Shown piece by piece: positions 26,596 to 35,875 of a stretch of 51,370 bases of DNA. The DNA lies in contig QQVP01000077.1 in the NCBI GenBank assembly GCA_003389215.1, positions 1-51,370 on the forward strand. Reading direction: 5' to 3'. The position numbers were made by a program, and so were the translations under genes. Position 1 is the stretch's first letter; each line of letters begins with the position of its first letter. Below the pieces are notes generated by a model. It saw only the letters and a list, made by a program, of their open reading frames with translations, did no database searches and was not told the DNA's origin. The stretch is from Planctomycetota bacterium (GTDB taxonomy: Bacteria > Planctomycetota > Planctomycetia > Pirellulales > UBA7805).

Positions 26596-26831
26596 CGACC
26601 GTTTCGACGGGAATCGCGGGCCGGCCGAGCGGCGATTCAGCCGCGGTCGACGCATGGCAAATCGCGGCCGCTGTGCTATCATCAGAGTTTGGCGATCGGT
26701 TGCCGCGGCCCCGTAGAGGGTCCACCCCGCAGACGTTCCGCCCCGCAGCCCCAGCCGCCCCAAAGCCCCAGGCGGCTCATAGCCGCAGCCGTCGCATTCT
26801 CAGATCCTGCCCGCCCGAGTGATTCCGCCGC

Positions 26832-27656
26832 ATGACTTCCACCTTTCGCGAAAAGCACTTTTCGAAGCGCCATATCTGGGAGGCCCGCATCAGCCAGCTG
26901 CTCGACGGGTTCGTCTACACCCAAAAGCACGGCCTGGCCAAGGGCATGCGGCGCAAGGGGGGCCTCGGGTTCCTGCCGGCGTTCCTCTCGCGCGGCGACG
27001 ACACGAATCCCGAGTACCTGTTCTTCATGAACCTCGACCTGGAGGGAAAGGTCGTCTACGACATCGGCGTCTTCGAGGGTATCACGACGATGTTCTTCAG
27101 CCGCCGGGCGAAGCAGGTCGTCAGCTACGAGCCGAATCCCGGTAGCCTGGCCCGCGTGCGCGAGAACTTGCGGCTGAACAACGTCACGAACGTCGAGCTT
27201 CGCGATCGCGCCGTCGGCAACACGGCCGGCTCGATCACCTTGACGCTCGATCCCCTGATGCCGGGCGCGGCGAGTGCCGACAACGAAATCGCTTCACAGA
27301 TGGACTCGGGCGACGTGGCCGAAAAGGTCGAGGTCGAGGTCGTCCGCGTCGACGACGACATCCGCGCGCAAGGTCTGCCCGATCCCGATTTCGTGAAGAT
27401 CGACATCGAGGGCTTCGAGCTGGCGGCCTTGGAGGGCATGCGCGAGATGCTCGGTCGAGCTCATCCGAACATCTACATGGAGATGCACGGGGCGACCCGC
27501 GAGCAGAAGTTGGAGAACGTTCGCAACATCGTCAACTTCGTGAGCGACTTGGGCTATGCCGACCTTCGGCACATCGAGAGCGACACGCCGATCACTCGCG
27601 ACAACAGCGACGTGGCGGCCGAGGGGCATCTCTTCTGCGTCTACGCCGCGGGCTGA
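26832..27656 (+). CDS. FkbM-family methyltransferase
   Basis: 274 residues. The SAM-binding motif I is VVYDIGVFEGITTMFFSRR (Val-Phe where many members have Ala-Asn) and is followed by the acidic residue in VVSYEPNPGSL. The FkbM signature PDFVKIDIEGFELAALEGM lies near 190-208, and MEMHGATREQ follows. Family members O-methylate sugars, lipids or natural products; the acceptor is not known. The first 60 residues are basic and may be membrane-adjacent. No clear ribosome-binding site precedes the ATG. Confidence 0.88.
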   Translation: MTSTFREKHFSKRHIWEARISQLLDGFVYTQKHGLAKGMRRKGGLGFLPAFLSRGDDTNPEYLFFMNLDLEGKVVYDIGVFEGITTMFFSRRAKQVVSYEPNPGSLARVRENLRLNNVTNVELRDRAVGNTAGSITLTLDPLMPGAASADNEIASQMDSGDVAEKVEVEVVRVDDDIRAQGLPDPDFVKIDIEGFELAALEGMREMLGRAHPNIYMEMHGATREQKLENVRNIVNFVSDLGYADLRHIESDTPITRDNSDVAAEGHLFCVYAAG

Positions 27657-27916
27657 GCGTCTACGCGGCAGGCCAAGCGGCTCGCGCCGATCCACTTGCA
27701 TTGGTTTATGGATCGTGTAATGTAGAGCGTTTTTCAGATCGATGTCGCGTCTTCGGCGCCCGCGAGGCAAGTTGGACAAGGAGATCGAAGCAGGCGAATC
27801 CAGGAGATTCGTCGATGCAGGTCGACGACGTCAAAACGCGGTCGTAGCCCGCCGAGACGCGATAGGGAAATGAAAATCGCTCTCGAGCCGATCGCCAAGC
27901 CACCGACGAGGAACGT

Positions 27917-29668
27917 ATGTCTTTTGTAGCCGCCCGCCTGAGCGTGATGATGTTCCTGCAGTTCTTTCTGTGGGGAGCCTGGTATGTGACGGCATATCTT
28001 TACCTCGGAAGCATCGGCTTCGGCGGTAGTCAGATCAAGTGGACCTATTCGGTCGGCCCCATCGCGGGGATGATCTCGCCGTTCTTTGTGGGCATGATTG
28101 CCGACCGTTTCTTTTCGACCGAGCGCGTCTTGGCGGTCATGCACCTGTTGGGCGGCGGCGCCATGGTGGCCGCGATCGGCGCGATGGGCGGCGAGAATCC
28201 CAGCCCCACGGTCATCAACTTGCTCTTCTTTGCCCACATGCTGTGCTACTTCCCCACGTTGGCGCTGACCAACTCCCTGGCCCTGCACAACATGACCGAC
28301 GCCAAGAGAGAATTTCCGCTGATTCGTGTGTTCGGTACGATCGGCTGGATCTTTGCCGGTTTGACGCTAAGCCTCTTCGCCTGGGACGGGGCAATCAACA
28401 TGTTCTATTTGGCGGCGTCGGCATCCTTTGTGATGGGCCTTTACTGCTTCACGCTTCCACATACGCCGCCGCCCATGGCAGGCCAGACAATCTCCGTCCG
28501 CGAGGTGCTGGGACTTGACGCCCTCGTTTTATTGCGCCAAAGACCCTACCTGATTTTCATGATCTGTTCTTTTCTGATCTGCATTCCGCTTGCCTTTTAT
28601 TACCAGCTTGCGACGAAGTTTGCGGATGCCTCGGGCCTCTCCAACCCGGCCGCGCAGATGTCGTTTGGACAGATGTCCGAAATCGTCTTTATGCTGGTGA
28701 TGCCACTGTTCTTTGCCCGCCTGGGGGTCAAGTGGATGCTGGCCGTCGGCATGCTCTGCTGGGTGATAAGGTATGGACTGTTCACGGGTGCCGCCGCCGA
28801 CGGCACCTACTGGATGGTCCTCGGCGGCATCGTGCTCCATGGCATCTGCTACGATTTCTTCTTTGTCACCGGGCAGATCTATACAGATACGGTCGCCCCT
28901 TCGTCGATTCGCTCTCAGGCCCAGGGCATGCTGGTCTTGTTCACGATCGGTTTCGGCATGCTCATCGGGGCACAAGCGGCAGGTGTCGTGGAGGAAGCGT
29001 ACACCCCGCCCACGATCAACGTCGACGATCCCGAGGTCGTCGCCAACCTGACCAATCTGATCGCCGGGAGCGAAGAGGGGGGTCGAGAACTCGCCGCCAT
29101 GCTCAAGAAGGGCGAGGATAGACTCCCGGTCATGAAGTCCTGGATCGAGCGTGCCGAAGCCGAGTTGGCAGGGCGGGACGCGACGGCGGAGGCGGGGGCG
29201 ACCGCGGCGGACGGGGAAGGGGATGCCGACACTTCGCGCATCGGCAAACTCGAGGCCCAGCTCCCCGCGATGCGGAACAGCCTGCCGGTGCTCGAGGCGA
29301 GTGACATCGCCACCAAGATTGGCGGTTTGAAGACCCAAATCGATAAGCTAGCCGGCCGATATACCGACGAGGATTCCAACATTCTCGACCGCGCCGTGGC
29401 GATGTGGCGATTCCTGTTCCCCAGCTACGCGTCGTCGAGCGAGCGGGAAGAGGCGGAGCGACTTGCGGCCGAGGTCTCGCCTTTAAGAGCGGAACGCAGC
29501 GAGCTGCTCCTCACAACCAAGAACTGGCGGATGATCTGGCTGATTCCGGCAATCGGGGCGGCGATCGTCCTCGTGCTCTTCGTGCTCATCTTCAAAGAAG
29601 ACACGCCCACGCCCGAGATCTCCGAAGCCGACGTGGCCGAGGCCGCCGCGCGGGAAGAGAATCCCTAG
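27917..29668 (+). CDS. Nucleoside:H+ symporter-like MFS transporter with large inserted coiled coil
   Basis: 583 residues. The first eleven membrane segments resemble the nucleoside-proton symporter (NupG-like) branch of MFS: RLSVMMFLQFFLWGAWYVTA, IKWTYSVGPIAGMISPFFVG and IRVFGTIGWIFAGL are typical. Between TM11 (ends about 358) and the last TM (about 537-557) lies a hydrophilic insertion of about 175 residues rich in Glu, Ala and Lys with coiled-coil stretches (KLEAQLPAMRNSL, EREEAERLAAEVSPLRAER). Ordinary NupG has no such segment. Substrate is probably a nucleoside, by family only. Confidence 0.85.
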   Translation: MSFVAARLSVMMFLQFFLWGAWYVTAYLYLGSIGFGGSQIKWTYSVGPIAGMISPFFVGMIADRFFSTERVLAVMHLLGGGAMVAAIGAMGGENPSPTVINLLFFAHMLCYFPTLALTNSLALHNMTDAKREFPLIRVFGTIGWIFAGLTLSLFAWDGAINMFYLAASASFVMGLYCFTLPHTPPPMAGQTISVREVLGLDALVLLRQRPYLIFMICSFLICIPLAFYYQLATKFADASGLSNPAAQMSFGQMSEIVFMLVMPLFFARLGVKWMLAVGMLCWVIRYGLFTGAAADGTYWMVLGGIVLHGICYDFFFVTGQIYTDTVAPSSIRSQAQGMLVLFTIGFGMLIGAQAAGVVEEAYTPPTINVDDPEVVANLTNLIAGSEEGGRELAAMLKKGEDRLPVMKSWIERAEAELAGRDATAEAGATAADGEGDADTSRIGKLEAQLPAMRNSLPVLEASDIATKIGGLKTQIDKLAGRYTDEDSNILDRAVAMWRFLFPSYASSSEREEAERLAAEVSPLRAERSELLLTTKNWRMIWLIPAIGAAIVLVLFVLIFKEDTPTPEISEADVAEAAAREENP

Positions 29669-30008
29669 CGATCCAGGGGCGCGCTCTGTCCGGCGCAATG
29701 CGTCTTCGCGCTCCAACCGTGCCCCGCTTGTAGCGGCTCTGTCGATTACGCTGCGCGAGAACTCCGCCCTCGGGCGTGCCGGCTCGCAATTCCGAAGAAG
29801 TTGATTGAGCCCTGCGCAGCCAAAGAACCAGGCCGACCAGCGTGAGGCCGGCATTCCAGCTATCATCGCCGCGGCGAAGGGCTCATTGACAACGCAGCCA
29901 TCAATAGGACGTTGCCGCCGTCCGCTGCCGCCGTCCGCTGCCGCGTCCCGCGAAGCGTCCGCGACGGCCGCCCTCGAGACGACTTGACGCGCGAATCCCA
30001 GCTCAGCG
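29669..30008. other. Intergenic region with 13-bp tandem repeat
   Basis: About 340 nt with no convincing gene. It contains two perfect adjacent copies of GCCGCCGTCCGCT (29914-29939), a degenerate third, and the second copy of the 19-nt repeat (29889-29907). Confidence 0.55.
29889..29907. repeat. 19-nt repeat, second copy
   Basis: Exact direct copy of ACAACGCAGCCATCAATAG at 21651-21669. Here it is intergenic and is flanked by a short inverted repeat (ATTGA/TCAAT). Confidence 0.7.
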
Positions 30009-31178
30009 ATGTCGTCCCGCTCCGCCATGTCCACGACCAGCCCGCCCACCACCGACGCGATGTCCTGCACGACGCCCTTTGCCCGCCTGGCGGCCTGGCC
30101 TGCCCGCGCGATCCTGGCGGCACTGTTCGCCTTCGTCCTGCTGGCGCTTGTGGTGAGTCTCTCGCCGCTGGCCCAAGGTTTTGCCGACAAACCCCACCGT
30201 GGACCGGGCGATGTCGCCCTGTATCGTGCCGAGGTCGATCGAATCGCGGCCGGCGAGTCGTATTATGTGGTCGCCAGCGAAGAGCTCCGCCAGCGCGGCT
30301 ACCCGACCCGTAGCGCCTTCAACTGGCGCACACCCTTGCCGATGTGGTTGATCGGCAACCTGCCGCATCCGGTTTGGGGTAAAGTTCTGCTGGGTGGTCT
30401 GGCGGTCGTCGCGCTGCTGATGAGCTTTCCCTTCCTGGTGCGCGAGGGCGGTCTCGGTGTCAGCCTGGTCGGCATGCTGCTCCTGATCGGGGCCCTGCTT
30501 CCCTGTTGGCTCGGCGAGTTGTACGTGATGCCGATGCTCTGGGCCGGAGCCTTGTTGACCATTTCGGTAGCGGCCCTCGGCAGCGGACGCACGAAGCTCG
30601 GTGTGGCCAGTGGCATCGCGGCCCTCTTCATGCGCGACCTGGCGGGACCCTACTGCGTGTTCCAAGGGGCCTATGCCCTTTGGCAGCGGCGATGGCGGGA
30701 AGCGGCCCTGTGGACGGCTGGCCTGGCGGCCTACGCGGTCTACTTCGCCTGGCATGTCTGGAACGTCATGGCCCTGCAAACGCCCGACGCGACCGCTCAC
30801 GAAGACGGCTGGGTCCGCTTCGGCGGCCTGGCCTTTCTGGTTTCGCTCGCCCAGATGAACGGCTTTCTGCTCACGCTGCCGCAATGGGTCAGTGCCATTT
30901 ACCTGCCGCTGGCGATGCTGGGACTGGCCAGTTGGTCGAGCGACACTGGCCGACGCACGGCCCTGGTAACGCTGCTCTTTCTCGTGCTCTTCGCCGTGGT
31001 CGGCCAGCCGATCAATCAGTACTGGGGCTCGCTCATCGCCCCGCTCTTGTGCCTGGGGGCGGCCCGCTCGCCATGGGCCCTGCGTGACCTTTGGCTCGCT
31101 GCCCGGGCGACTCAGTCGCGGGGATCGGCGACCGTGAAGATGGTCGGCGAATCGAGTGGCGGGCAGATAGCGTCGTAG
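30009..31178 (+). CDS. Integral membrane protein, possibly glycosyltransferase-like
   Basis: 389 residues with about eight to nine hydrophobic segments. A first extracytoplasmic loop contains HRGPGDVALYRAEVDRIAAG and RQRGYPTRSAFNWRTPLPMW, which resembles the acidic first loop of GT-C-type (GT87/DUF2029-like) membrane glycosyltransferases. That assignment is tentative. Start could be the ATG at 30009 or at 30027; no strong ribosome-binding site is visible. Its last 22 codons overlap the 3' end of the GT2 gene tail to tail (31112-31178). Confidence 0.7.
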   Translation: MSSRSAMSTTSPPTTDAMSCTTPFARLAAWPARAILAALFAFVLLALVVSLSPLAQGFADKPHRGPGDVALYRAEVDRIAAGESYYVVASEELRQRGYPTRSAFNWRTPLPMWLIGNLPHPVWGKVLLGGLAVVALLMSFPFLVREGGLGVSLVGMLLLIGALLPCWLGELYVMPMLWAGALLTISVAALGSGRTKLGVASGIAALFMRDLAGPYCVFQGAYALWQRRWREAALWTAGLAAYAVYFAWHVWNVMALQTPDATAHEDGWVRFGGLAFLVSLAQMNGFLLTLPQWVSAIYLPLAMLGLASWSSDTGRRTALVTLLFLVLFAVVGQPINQYWGSLIAPLLCLGAARSPWALRDLWLAARATQSRGSATVKMVGESSGGQIAS

Positions 31179-32281
31179 AACCGCTCCGCCTCTTCGTGCA
31201 GGAGCGCTTCTTGTTGCGACGCCACGTCCTGGCTCGGGGTGATGCTCACCAAGGGAGCCGCAGCCCCGGGCGCCACATTCGCGGGCGTCCCCGTCGGAGC
31301 AGCGATCGCGTGTGCCGGCGAGACGTTCACGGTCCGCGAGACCAGGTAGAGCGGCCGGCCCCGCACCTGATCGTAGATGCGAATCACGTACTCGCCCAGA
31401 ATGCTGATACCCAGTGCGTTCAGCGCTCCGAAGAAGCTGGCCGACAATACATGCGACGTCCAGCCCGGGATGGCCAGGTCGGTAAACAGCTTGCAGAACA
31501 AGGCGTAGCTGCTCAGCGTCACGAACACGAACAGGGCCGCAAAGCCGATCACGTGAAACACGAACAGCGGAAACGACGAGAAGCCAAACACGGCCGTCTT
31601 CGCCAACCGCCACAATCCCGCCAGTGAAACACGCGGACGACCGTCGTAACGGGCCAGCCGTTCCACGACCACGCCCCGCTGCCGGAAGCCGACCCAGCTA
31701 CGCAAGCCGGGCAGGTAGCGATCGCGCTCCGCCAGGGCCACGATCTCCCGCTTCACGCGGGCGTCGACCAGGCCGAAGATGCCGGCGTCGGCGGGAATCG
31801 GCGTGGTGGCAACGCGGCTGAGCAGGCGATGAAAGCCCGCGAACAGCCAGCGCTTGATGACGTTCTCTTTTCGCTTGGTCCGCACCGCGAACACCACGTC
31901 GGTGCCGGCTTGCCATTCGGCGTAGAATTGCGGAATCGCCTCGGGCGCGTCTTGCAAATCGGAGTCCATCATCACGATCGCGTCGCCCTGGGCCGCGACC
32001 AGGCCGGCCTGCACGGCCGCTTGATGTCCGAAGTTGCGGGACAGATGAATGACGCGCAGGTGGCGGTCCCCTGCGGCGAGTTCGTCGAGCAACTCTCCGC
32101 TGCCGTCGTGCGAGCCGTCGTTCACCAACACGATCTCATGCCGCGATCCACACGCGGCCGCCGCGGTGCCCACCCGCCCGAGCAACTCTTCGAGTACTTC
32201 CCGCTCGTTGTAGACCGGTAGCACCACGCTTAGCAGCGCGTCGGCCGGTCGCTCGTTCGGTGTCGTGGTGGTGGCGTTCAT
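31112..32281 (-). CDS. GT2 glycosyltransferase with C-terminal membrane segments
   Basis: 389 residues from the ATG at 32281; an in-frame GTG at 32365 would add 28 residues and almost abut the upstream gene. The catalytic GT-A domain shows LLSVVLPVYNEREVLEELLG, VNDGSHDGSGEL and the metal-binding DSDLQDAPE. Two membrane segments follow (FPLFVFHVIGFAALFVFVTL and a second with LNALGISILGEYVIRIYDQVRGRPLYLV). This is the DPM1/polyprenyl-phosphate glycosyltransferase pattern. It likely transfers a sugar to a lipid carrier. The C-terminal 60 residues are low-complexity. It is the last gene of the minus-strand operon. Confidence 0.9.
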   Translation of the reverse strand: MNATTTTPNERPADALLSVVLPVYNEREVLEELLGRVGTAAAACGSRHEIVLVNDGSHDGSGELLDELAAGDRHLRVIHLSRNFGHQAAVQAGLVAAQGDAIVMMDSDLQDAPEAIPQFYAEWQAGTDVVFAVRTKRKENVIKRWLFAGFHRLLSRVATTPIPADAGIFGLVDARVKREIVALAERDRYLPGLRSWVGFRQRGVVVERLARYDGRPRVSLAGLWRLAKTAVFGFSSFPLFVFHVIGFAALFVFVTLSSYALFCKLFTDLAIPGWTSHVLSASFFGALNALGISILGEYVIRIYDQVRGRPLYLVSRTVNVSPAHAIAAPTGTPANVAPGAAAPLVSITPSQDVASQQEALLHEEAERFYDAICPPLDSPTIFTVADPRD

Positions 32282-32372
32282 GGTCGGACTTGAGTCTCTG
32301 ATCGTTCTTGAATCGTCGTTGAGGTTTGGTTGTTCTGGCTCTTCTTGCGGGAGGCGGTTGGCCACCGGTCTG

Positions 32373-34736
32373 TCAATTCGCCGAATCGATATGCCGCCGA
32401 GGGCGGCGGCCCAGGCGAATCAGCAGAAATCCGATCCCACACAAACCTAGGCCACAGGCCGACATTCGCAGCCCGTGGGTCAGGCTTACCGGGGCAAATT
32501 CGAGCTCCACGCGACGCGTTCCACCCGGTACAACCGCACCCAGGAAGTCGCCGTTGACGCGGAGTGGCTCGTAGTCGACACCGTCGACCCGCACTCGCCA
32601 GCCGGCGTGAAAGGACTCGTTGGTAACCAGCAATCGCGGCGCGACACACGAGGTGACGAGCCACAGGCGACCCGGCTTGTCGGCCACGACGTGCACCATG
32701 CCGGGTGGACCTCCCTCGAGTTCCAGCGGAGTCGCCACCAGGGCGGCGCGGGTCACGTCGATGCGACGAATGTCCCAAGCCGGACGTTCGCTTTGAAACG
32801 CGCGACTGACCAGCTGAAAGCGGGGCGCCGGCACCGGCAGGGCAACAAACGGCCCGGCAACGTCGGCCTCGCGGGGCGCCGAAACTTCCTCGACAGATTC
32901 GCCAACCGAGTCCGACGGGCCGACCGCCTCCGACTCGTTCACTTCCGCTTCGTCTTCCTCGTCGGGTGGGAACATCTGCTCGACCACCTGCGGCAAGGCC
33001 CAAGCAACGCCCGCCGCCCGCAGCGCGTTCGATTGTCGATAGTCGAGCCTGCGCTGTGGTTCCAGACCGGCGTAGCCGTGCAACCGCGCAACGCCCGCCA
33101 GCGTGACGTGGTTGCCGTGACGGAGCGTGCCGTGTCGGTCGGGCAATTCCAGGGCCACGCGTCCCGGCGTGGCAGAGGGCGTCGCGGTGTTGGCGAGATG
33201 TTCCTGCCAGGTCGCGGTGTGCGGCCAGACCGAGTAGCTCATTCCGTAGGTGCCCAAGTCGGCCGCCGCGAGCATCAACAAACCGGCCATCGCCCACGAC
33301 GATCCCCGTCCGCCGCGCACGGCATGATAGACGAGTCCCGCGGCGAGCGCGATCAGCACCGGGCCGACGAGCGTCAGCGGCAGCGCCGCCGTGTGTTGCG
33401 GCCAAAGCAAGTTAGCAACCGGCAACATGGCCAGGCTGGCCGCAATCACCAGCAGATAGGGGCGAAACGAAATGCTCGTCGCGCCGCCTTCCCGATCACT
33501 CGCCACGCGCCGTGAAGCAAACATCCGGGCCAGGGCAATCGACGCCAGCACGGCCGTCGCCAGGTGAAACAGCACGATCATGCGGCAGGGCGCCCGAAAG
33601 CTGCCCACCACCGGAAGCCACATCTGCAGCCGGTAGAGATAGCCGAATCGACCCAGCGCCATTATCAATGCGAACAGGCCGAAGCAGGCCACCGCGACGG
33701 CCAACGGTCGCCAGCGTCCCAGCCGATTTCGCTCGGTCCACAAGTAGACGATAAGCACGAGTGGCACTGCCCCGGCATAGAGCCCCAACGCGTGGGTGTT
33801 CTGCCCGACGACGCGGGTCTCGAACAAGTAGGGCGCCACCAACTGAATCAGGTTCAACGGGTGCAGCGAATAGGTCTCGGCGAATCCGCTTTCGACCGAC
33901 CGCCGCGCGGAAGTGGTGAACGTGTCGTAGGTCGGCAGCAGTTGCAGCCCGCCAAGCACCAGGCCGGTTACCTTGGCCGTCAGCAGACGCAGCGGTCCGA
34001 GCCAGGTGGTGCACGTCCCGGCCCAGGCGGCGCGCGAGCCAAACCCAACGAATCCCGCGTAGGCGGCCTCGGCCAGCAGCGAAAACCACACATACTGCGG
34101 ATAGCCCAGCAGCAGTTGCGAGCCGGTCAACAGGGCGATCGCCAGCCAGGCCCAGGCCAGCTGGCGACGTCGAGAAGGGCCATCGCTCGCGCGGCTCGCG
34201 TCGCCCAGCAGGATGTCGATCGCCAGCAGCAGCCACGGAATGTGCGCCACGACCGCAATCGCGTTGACGTGAAACAGGTGCAACAAGTTGAAGCCCGAGA
34301 AGGCGAACAACATCGCGCCGAACAGGGCCGGCACTGTGCCTCGCAAACGGCGACGTAGCCAGAGGAACGTGCCTACCAGCATTACCGGATAGCTGAGCCA
34401 CACCTCGAGATTGAAGGCCACCGGCAGAGGCAGGTGTTTGTAGAGCGCCAGATGCAACGGGTGGTATCCGCCCAGTTGGCCTTCGCCGCTGGCGTACATG
34501 CCGCCGAACAGCTGGGGCCACCAGTCGAAGCGCTCGCCCGCCTGCAATTGCTCGGCGTAGAACGCCCGCAGCGGCAGATGAAACGCTCCCAGGTCATCGC
34601 CCACATAGACCTCGCCCCGCAGCAGCGGCGCGGCCAGGGCCACCAACAGCGCGCCACAAAGCGCCGCCGTCAGCCAGGCTAACGGGCGCTCGCCGACCCC
34701 GCGACGCGAATGCTGCATTGGTGCCCCGTCTAGCAT
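32373..34736 (-). CDS. YfhO-like polytopic membrane protein
   Basis: 787 residues from the ATG at 34736, which overlaps the DUF362 stop by 7 nt. An ATG at 34718 is a possible alternative. About twelve hydrophobic segments, the first loop acidic (GEVYVGDDLGAFHLPLRAFY), then PQLFGGMYASGEGQLGGYHP. The pattern and the C-terminal beta-rich periplasmic part (ESFHAGWRVRVDG) are typical of the YfhO/GT-C membrane family, implicated in glycosylation of envelope polymers in Gram-positives. An acidic linker (PDEEDEAEVNESEAV) lies near 630-660. The donor is probably the polyprenyl sugar made by the neighbouring GT2 enzyme; this is inference. Confidence 0.83.
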   Translation of the reverse strand: MLDGAPMQHSRRGVGERPLAWLTAALCGALLVALAAPLLRGEVYVGDDLGAFHLPLRAFYAEQLQAGERFDWWPQLFGGMYASGEGQLGGYHPLHLALYKHLPLPVAFNLEVWLSYPVMLVGTFLWLRRRLRGTVPALFGAMLFAFSGFNLLHLFHVNAIAVVAHIPWLLLAIDILLGDASRASDGPSRRRQLAWAWLAIALLTGSQLLLGYPQYVWFSLLAEAAYAGFVGFGSRAAWAGTCTTWLGPLRLLTAKVTGLVLGGLQLLPTYDTFTTSARRSVESGFAETYSLHPLNLIQLVAPYLFETRVVGQNTHALGLYAGAVPLVLIVYLWTERNRLGRWRPLAVAVACFGLFALIMALGRFGYLYRLQMWLPVVGSFRAPCRMIVLFHLATAVLASIALARMFASRRVASDREGGATSISFRPYLLVIAASLAMLPVANLLWPQHTAALPLTLVGPVLIALAAGLVYHAVRGGRGSSWAMAGLLMLAAADLGTYGMSYSVWPHTATWQEHLANTATPSATPGRVALELPDRHGTLRHGNHVTLAGVARLHGYAGLEPQRRLDYRQSNALRAAGVAWALPQVVEQMFPPDEEDEAEVNESEAVGPSDSVGESVEEVSAPREADVAGPFVALPVPAPRFQLVSRAFQSERPAWDIRRIDVTRAALVATPLELEGGPPGMVHVVADKPGRLWLVTSCVAPRLLVTNESFHAGWRVRVDGVDYEPLRVNGDFLGAVVPGGTRRVELEFAPVSLTHGLRMSACGLGLCGIGFLLIRLGRRPRRHIDSAN

Positions 34737-35875
34737 GTGCCCCTCATCGTTCGCGCCAGGCCGGGACAGCGACCCGGCAGCGCAGGCATGACCGGCGGCA
34801 CCAGGTGCGAGACCTTCTCGCCTTGATCCTGACGCAGGCCACGCAGGTGCGGCACGTCGAGAATCTGGAACGGGTCGACGTGATGTTGCCATCGCTCGCC
34901 CCGCTGTTCGATCCGCTTCGGGCAGAGCGGGCCCAGACGATGCTCGGCGAGCGCCAGGTAACTGATCTGTCGCGGGTCGACCTGCATCATGCGGGCCAGT
35001 GTGGCATCGACCGCGGTCGAATTCGTGCCAATCACGACCAGGCCCATCTCCTTCGGCGAGCCCATGATCGGGCCATCGCCTTCCATGCAGGTGATGCCGT
35101 CGACGATCGCAATCGTCTTGGGCAGCGAGGCGTTGATGTCGACCACGGTTTGCGGGATGCCGGCGAAGTGCAGCACGTTCTTCGGCCAGCCATATTTGAT
35201 GCCGGGCAACGTGCCGTAGAGATTCTTCATGGCCCCGGTCATGCCGACCCAGTGGTGGGTCTTCATCTTCGGCATCGAGACGACGAGATCAGCCTCGACG
35301 ATGCTCTGCGGAAAGTGGAAGCCGGCCAGCGGACTTTGCCCGCCCGCGTTCTTCACCCAGCGAACCGGCTCGTAGTTCAAATCGGCAAATCGCAGCTCGG
35401 CTCCGGCGAGCGCCTCGCCCAGGCCCGAGTTCAACAGCGCAATCTCCGTATCACGAACATGACCGGGCGCTTCGCCCACGACAACCTCGGCCCCGAAACC
35501 GCGAAAGACCTCGGCCGCGGCCAGCACCATCGCCGGATGCGTCGTCACGTGCGGGGCGGAGCGGTCGGGCTCGACCAGATTCGGTTTGAGCAACACGCGG
35601 CGACCCCGCAGCGCGCGGGTATCCAAGTCGCAGGCCGCCAGGCCGTCGCGAATCGTTTGCACCAGCGTGCCGTCGTAGCGCTGACCCGCCGCCACGAACG
35701 TCGAGGTCGAATCGCGCCAAGCACGTCGGGCCAATGCGAGTCCGCCGAGACCGAGGACCGCGGCGCCGCTGGCCAACAGCAGCGTACGCCGATCCAGGCG
35801 GGCAGAAGCCAGGTCGTCGGCGCGGCCACCGTCCGACTTGGCTGGCGGTGAATTGGGATGGACAGCCGTGCTCAT
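34730..35875 (-). CDS. DUF362 protein with Tat signal
   Basis: 381 residues. The ATG at 35875 overlaps the preceding stop as ATGA. A Tat-like signal is present near residues 25-50 (LDRRTLLLASGAAVLGLGG), predicting export of a folded protein. The body matches DUF362: LLKPNLVEPDRSAPHVTTHP, EAPGHVRDTE, ADLVVSMPKMKTHHWVGMTG, then LYGTLPGIKYGWPKNVLHF. The family is often annotated as an iron-sulfur-related or uncharacterised protein; no CxxC cluster is visible here, so its reaction is unknown. Confidence 0.85.
   Translation of the reverse strand: MSTAVHPNSPPAKSDGGRADDLASARLDRRTLLLASGAAVLGLGGLALARRAWRDSTSTFVAAGQRYDGTLVQTIRDGLAACDLDTRALRGRRVLLKPNLVEPDRSAPHVTTHPAMVLAAAEVFRGFGAEVVVGEAPGHVRDTEIALLNSGLGEALAGAELRFADLNYEPVRWVKNAGGQSPLAGFHFPQSIVEADLVVSMPKMKTHHWVGMTGAMKNLYGTLPGIKYGWPKNVLHFAGIPQTVVDINASLPKTIAIVDGITCMEGDGPIMGSPKEMGLVVIGTNSTAVDATLARMMQVDPRQISYLALAEHRLGPLCPKRIEQRGERWQHHVDPFQILDVPHLRGLRQDQGEKVSHLVPPVMPALPGRCPGLARTMRGTC

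Noticed and set aside
27741..27872. A 43-codon Arg-rich frame (MSRLRRPRGK) before the symporter
   Set aside because: It lacks a ribosome-binding site and shows no coding-like composition; probably intergenic leader.
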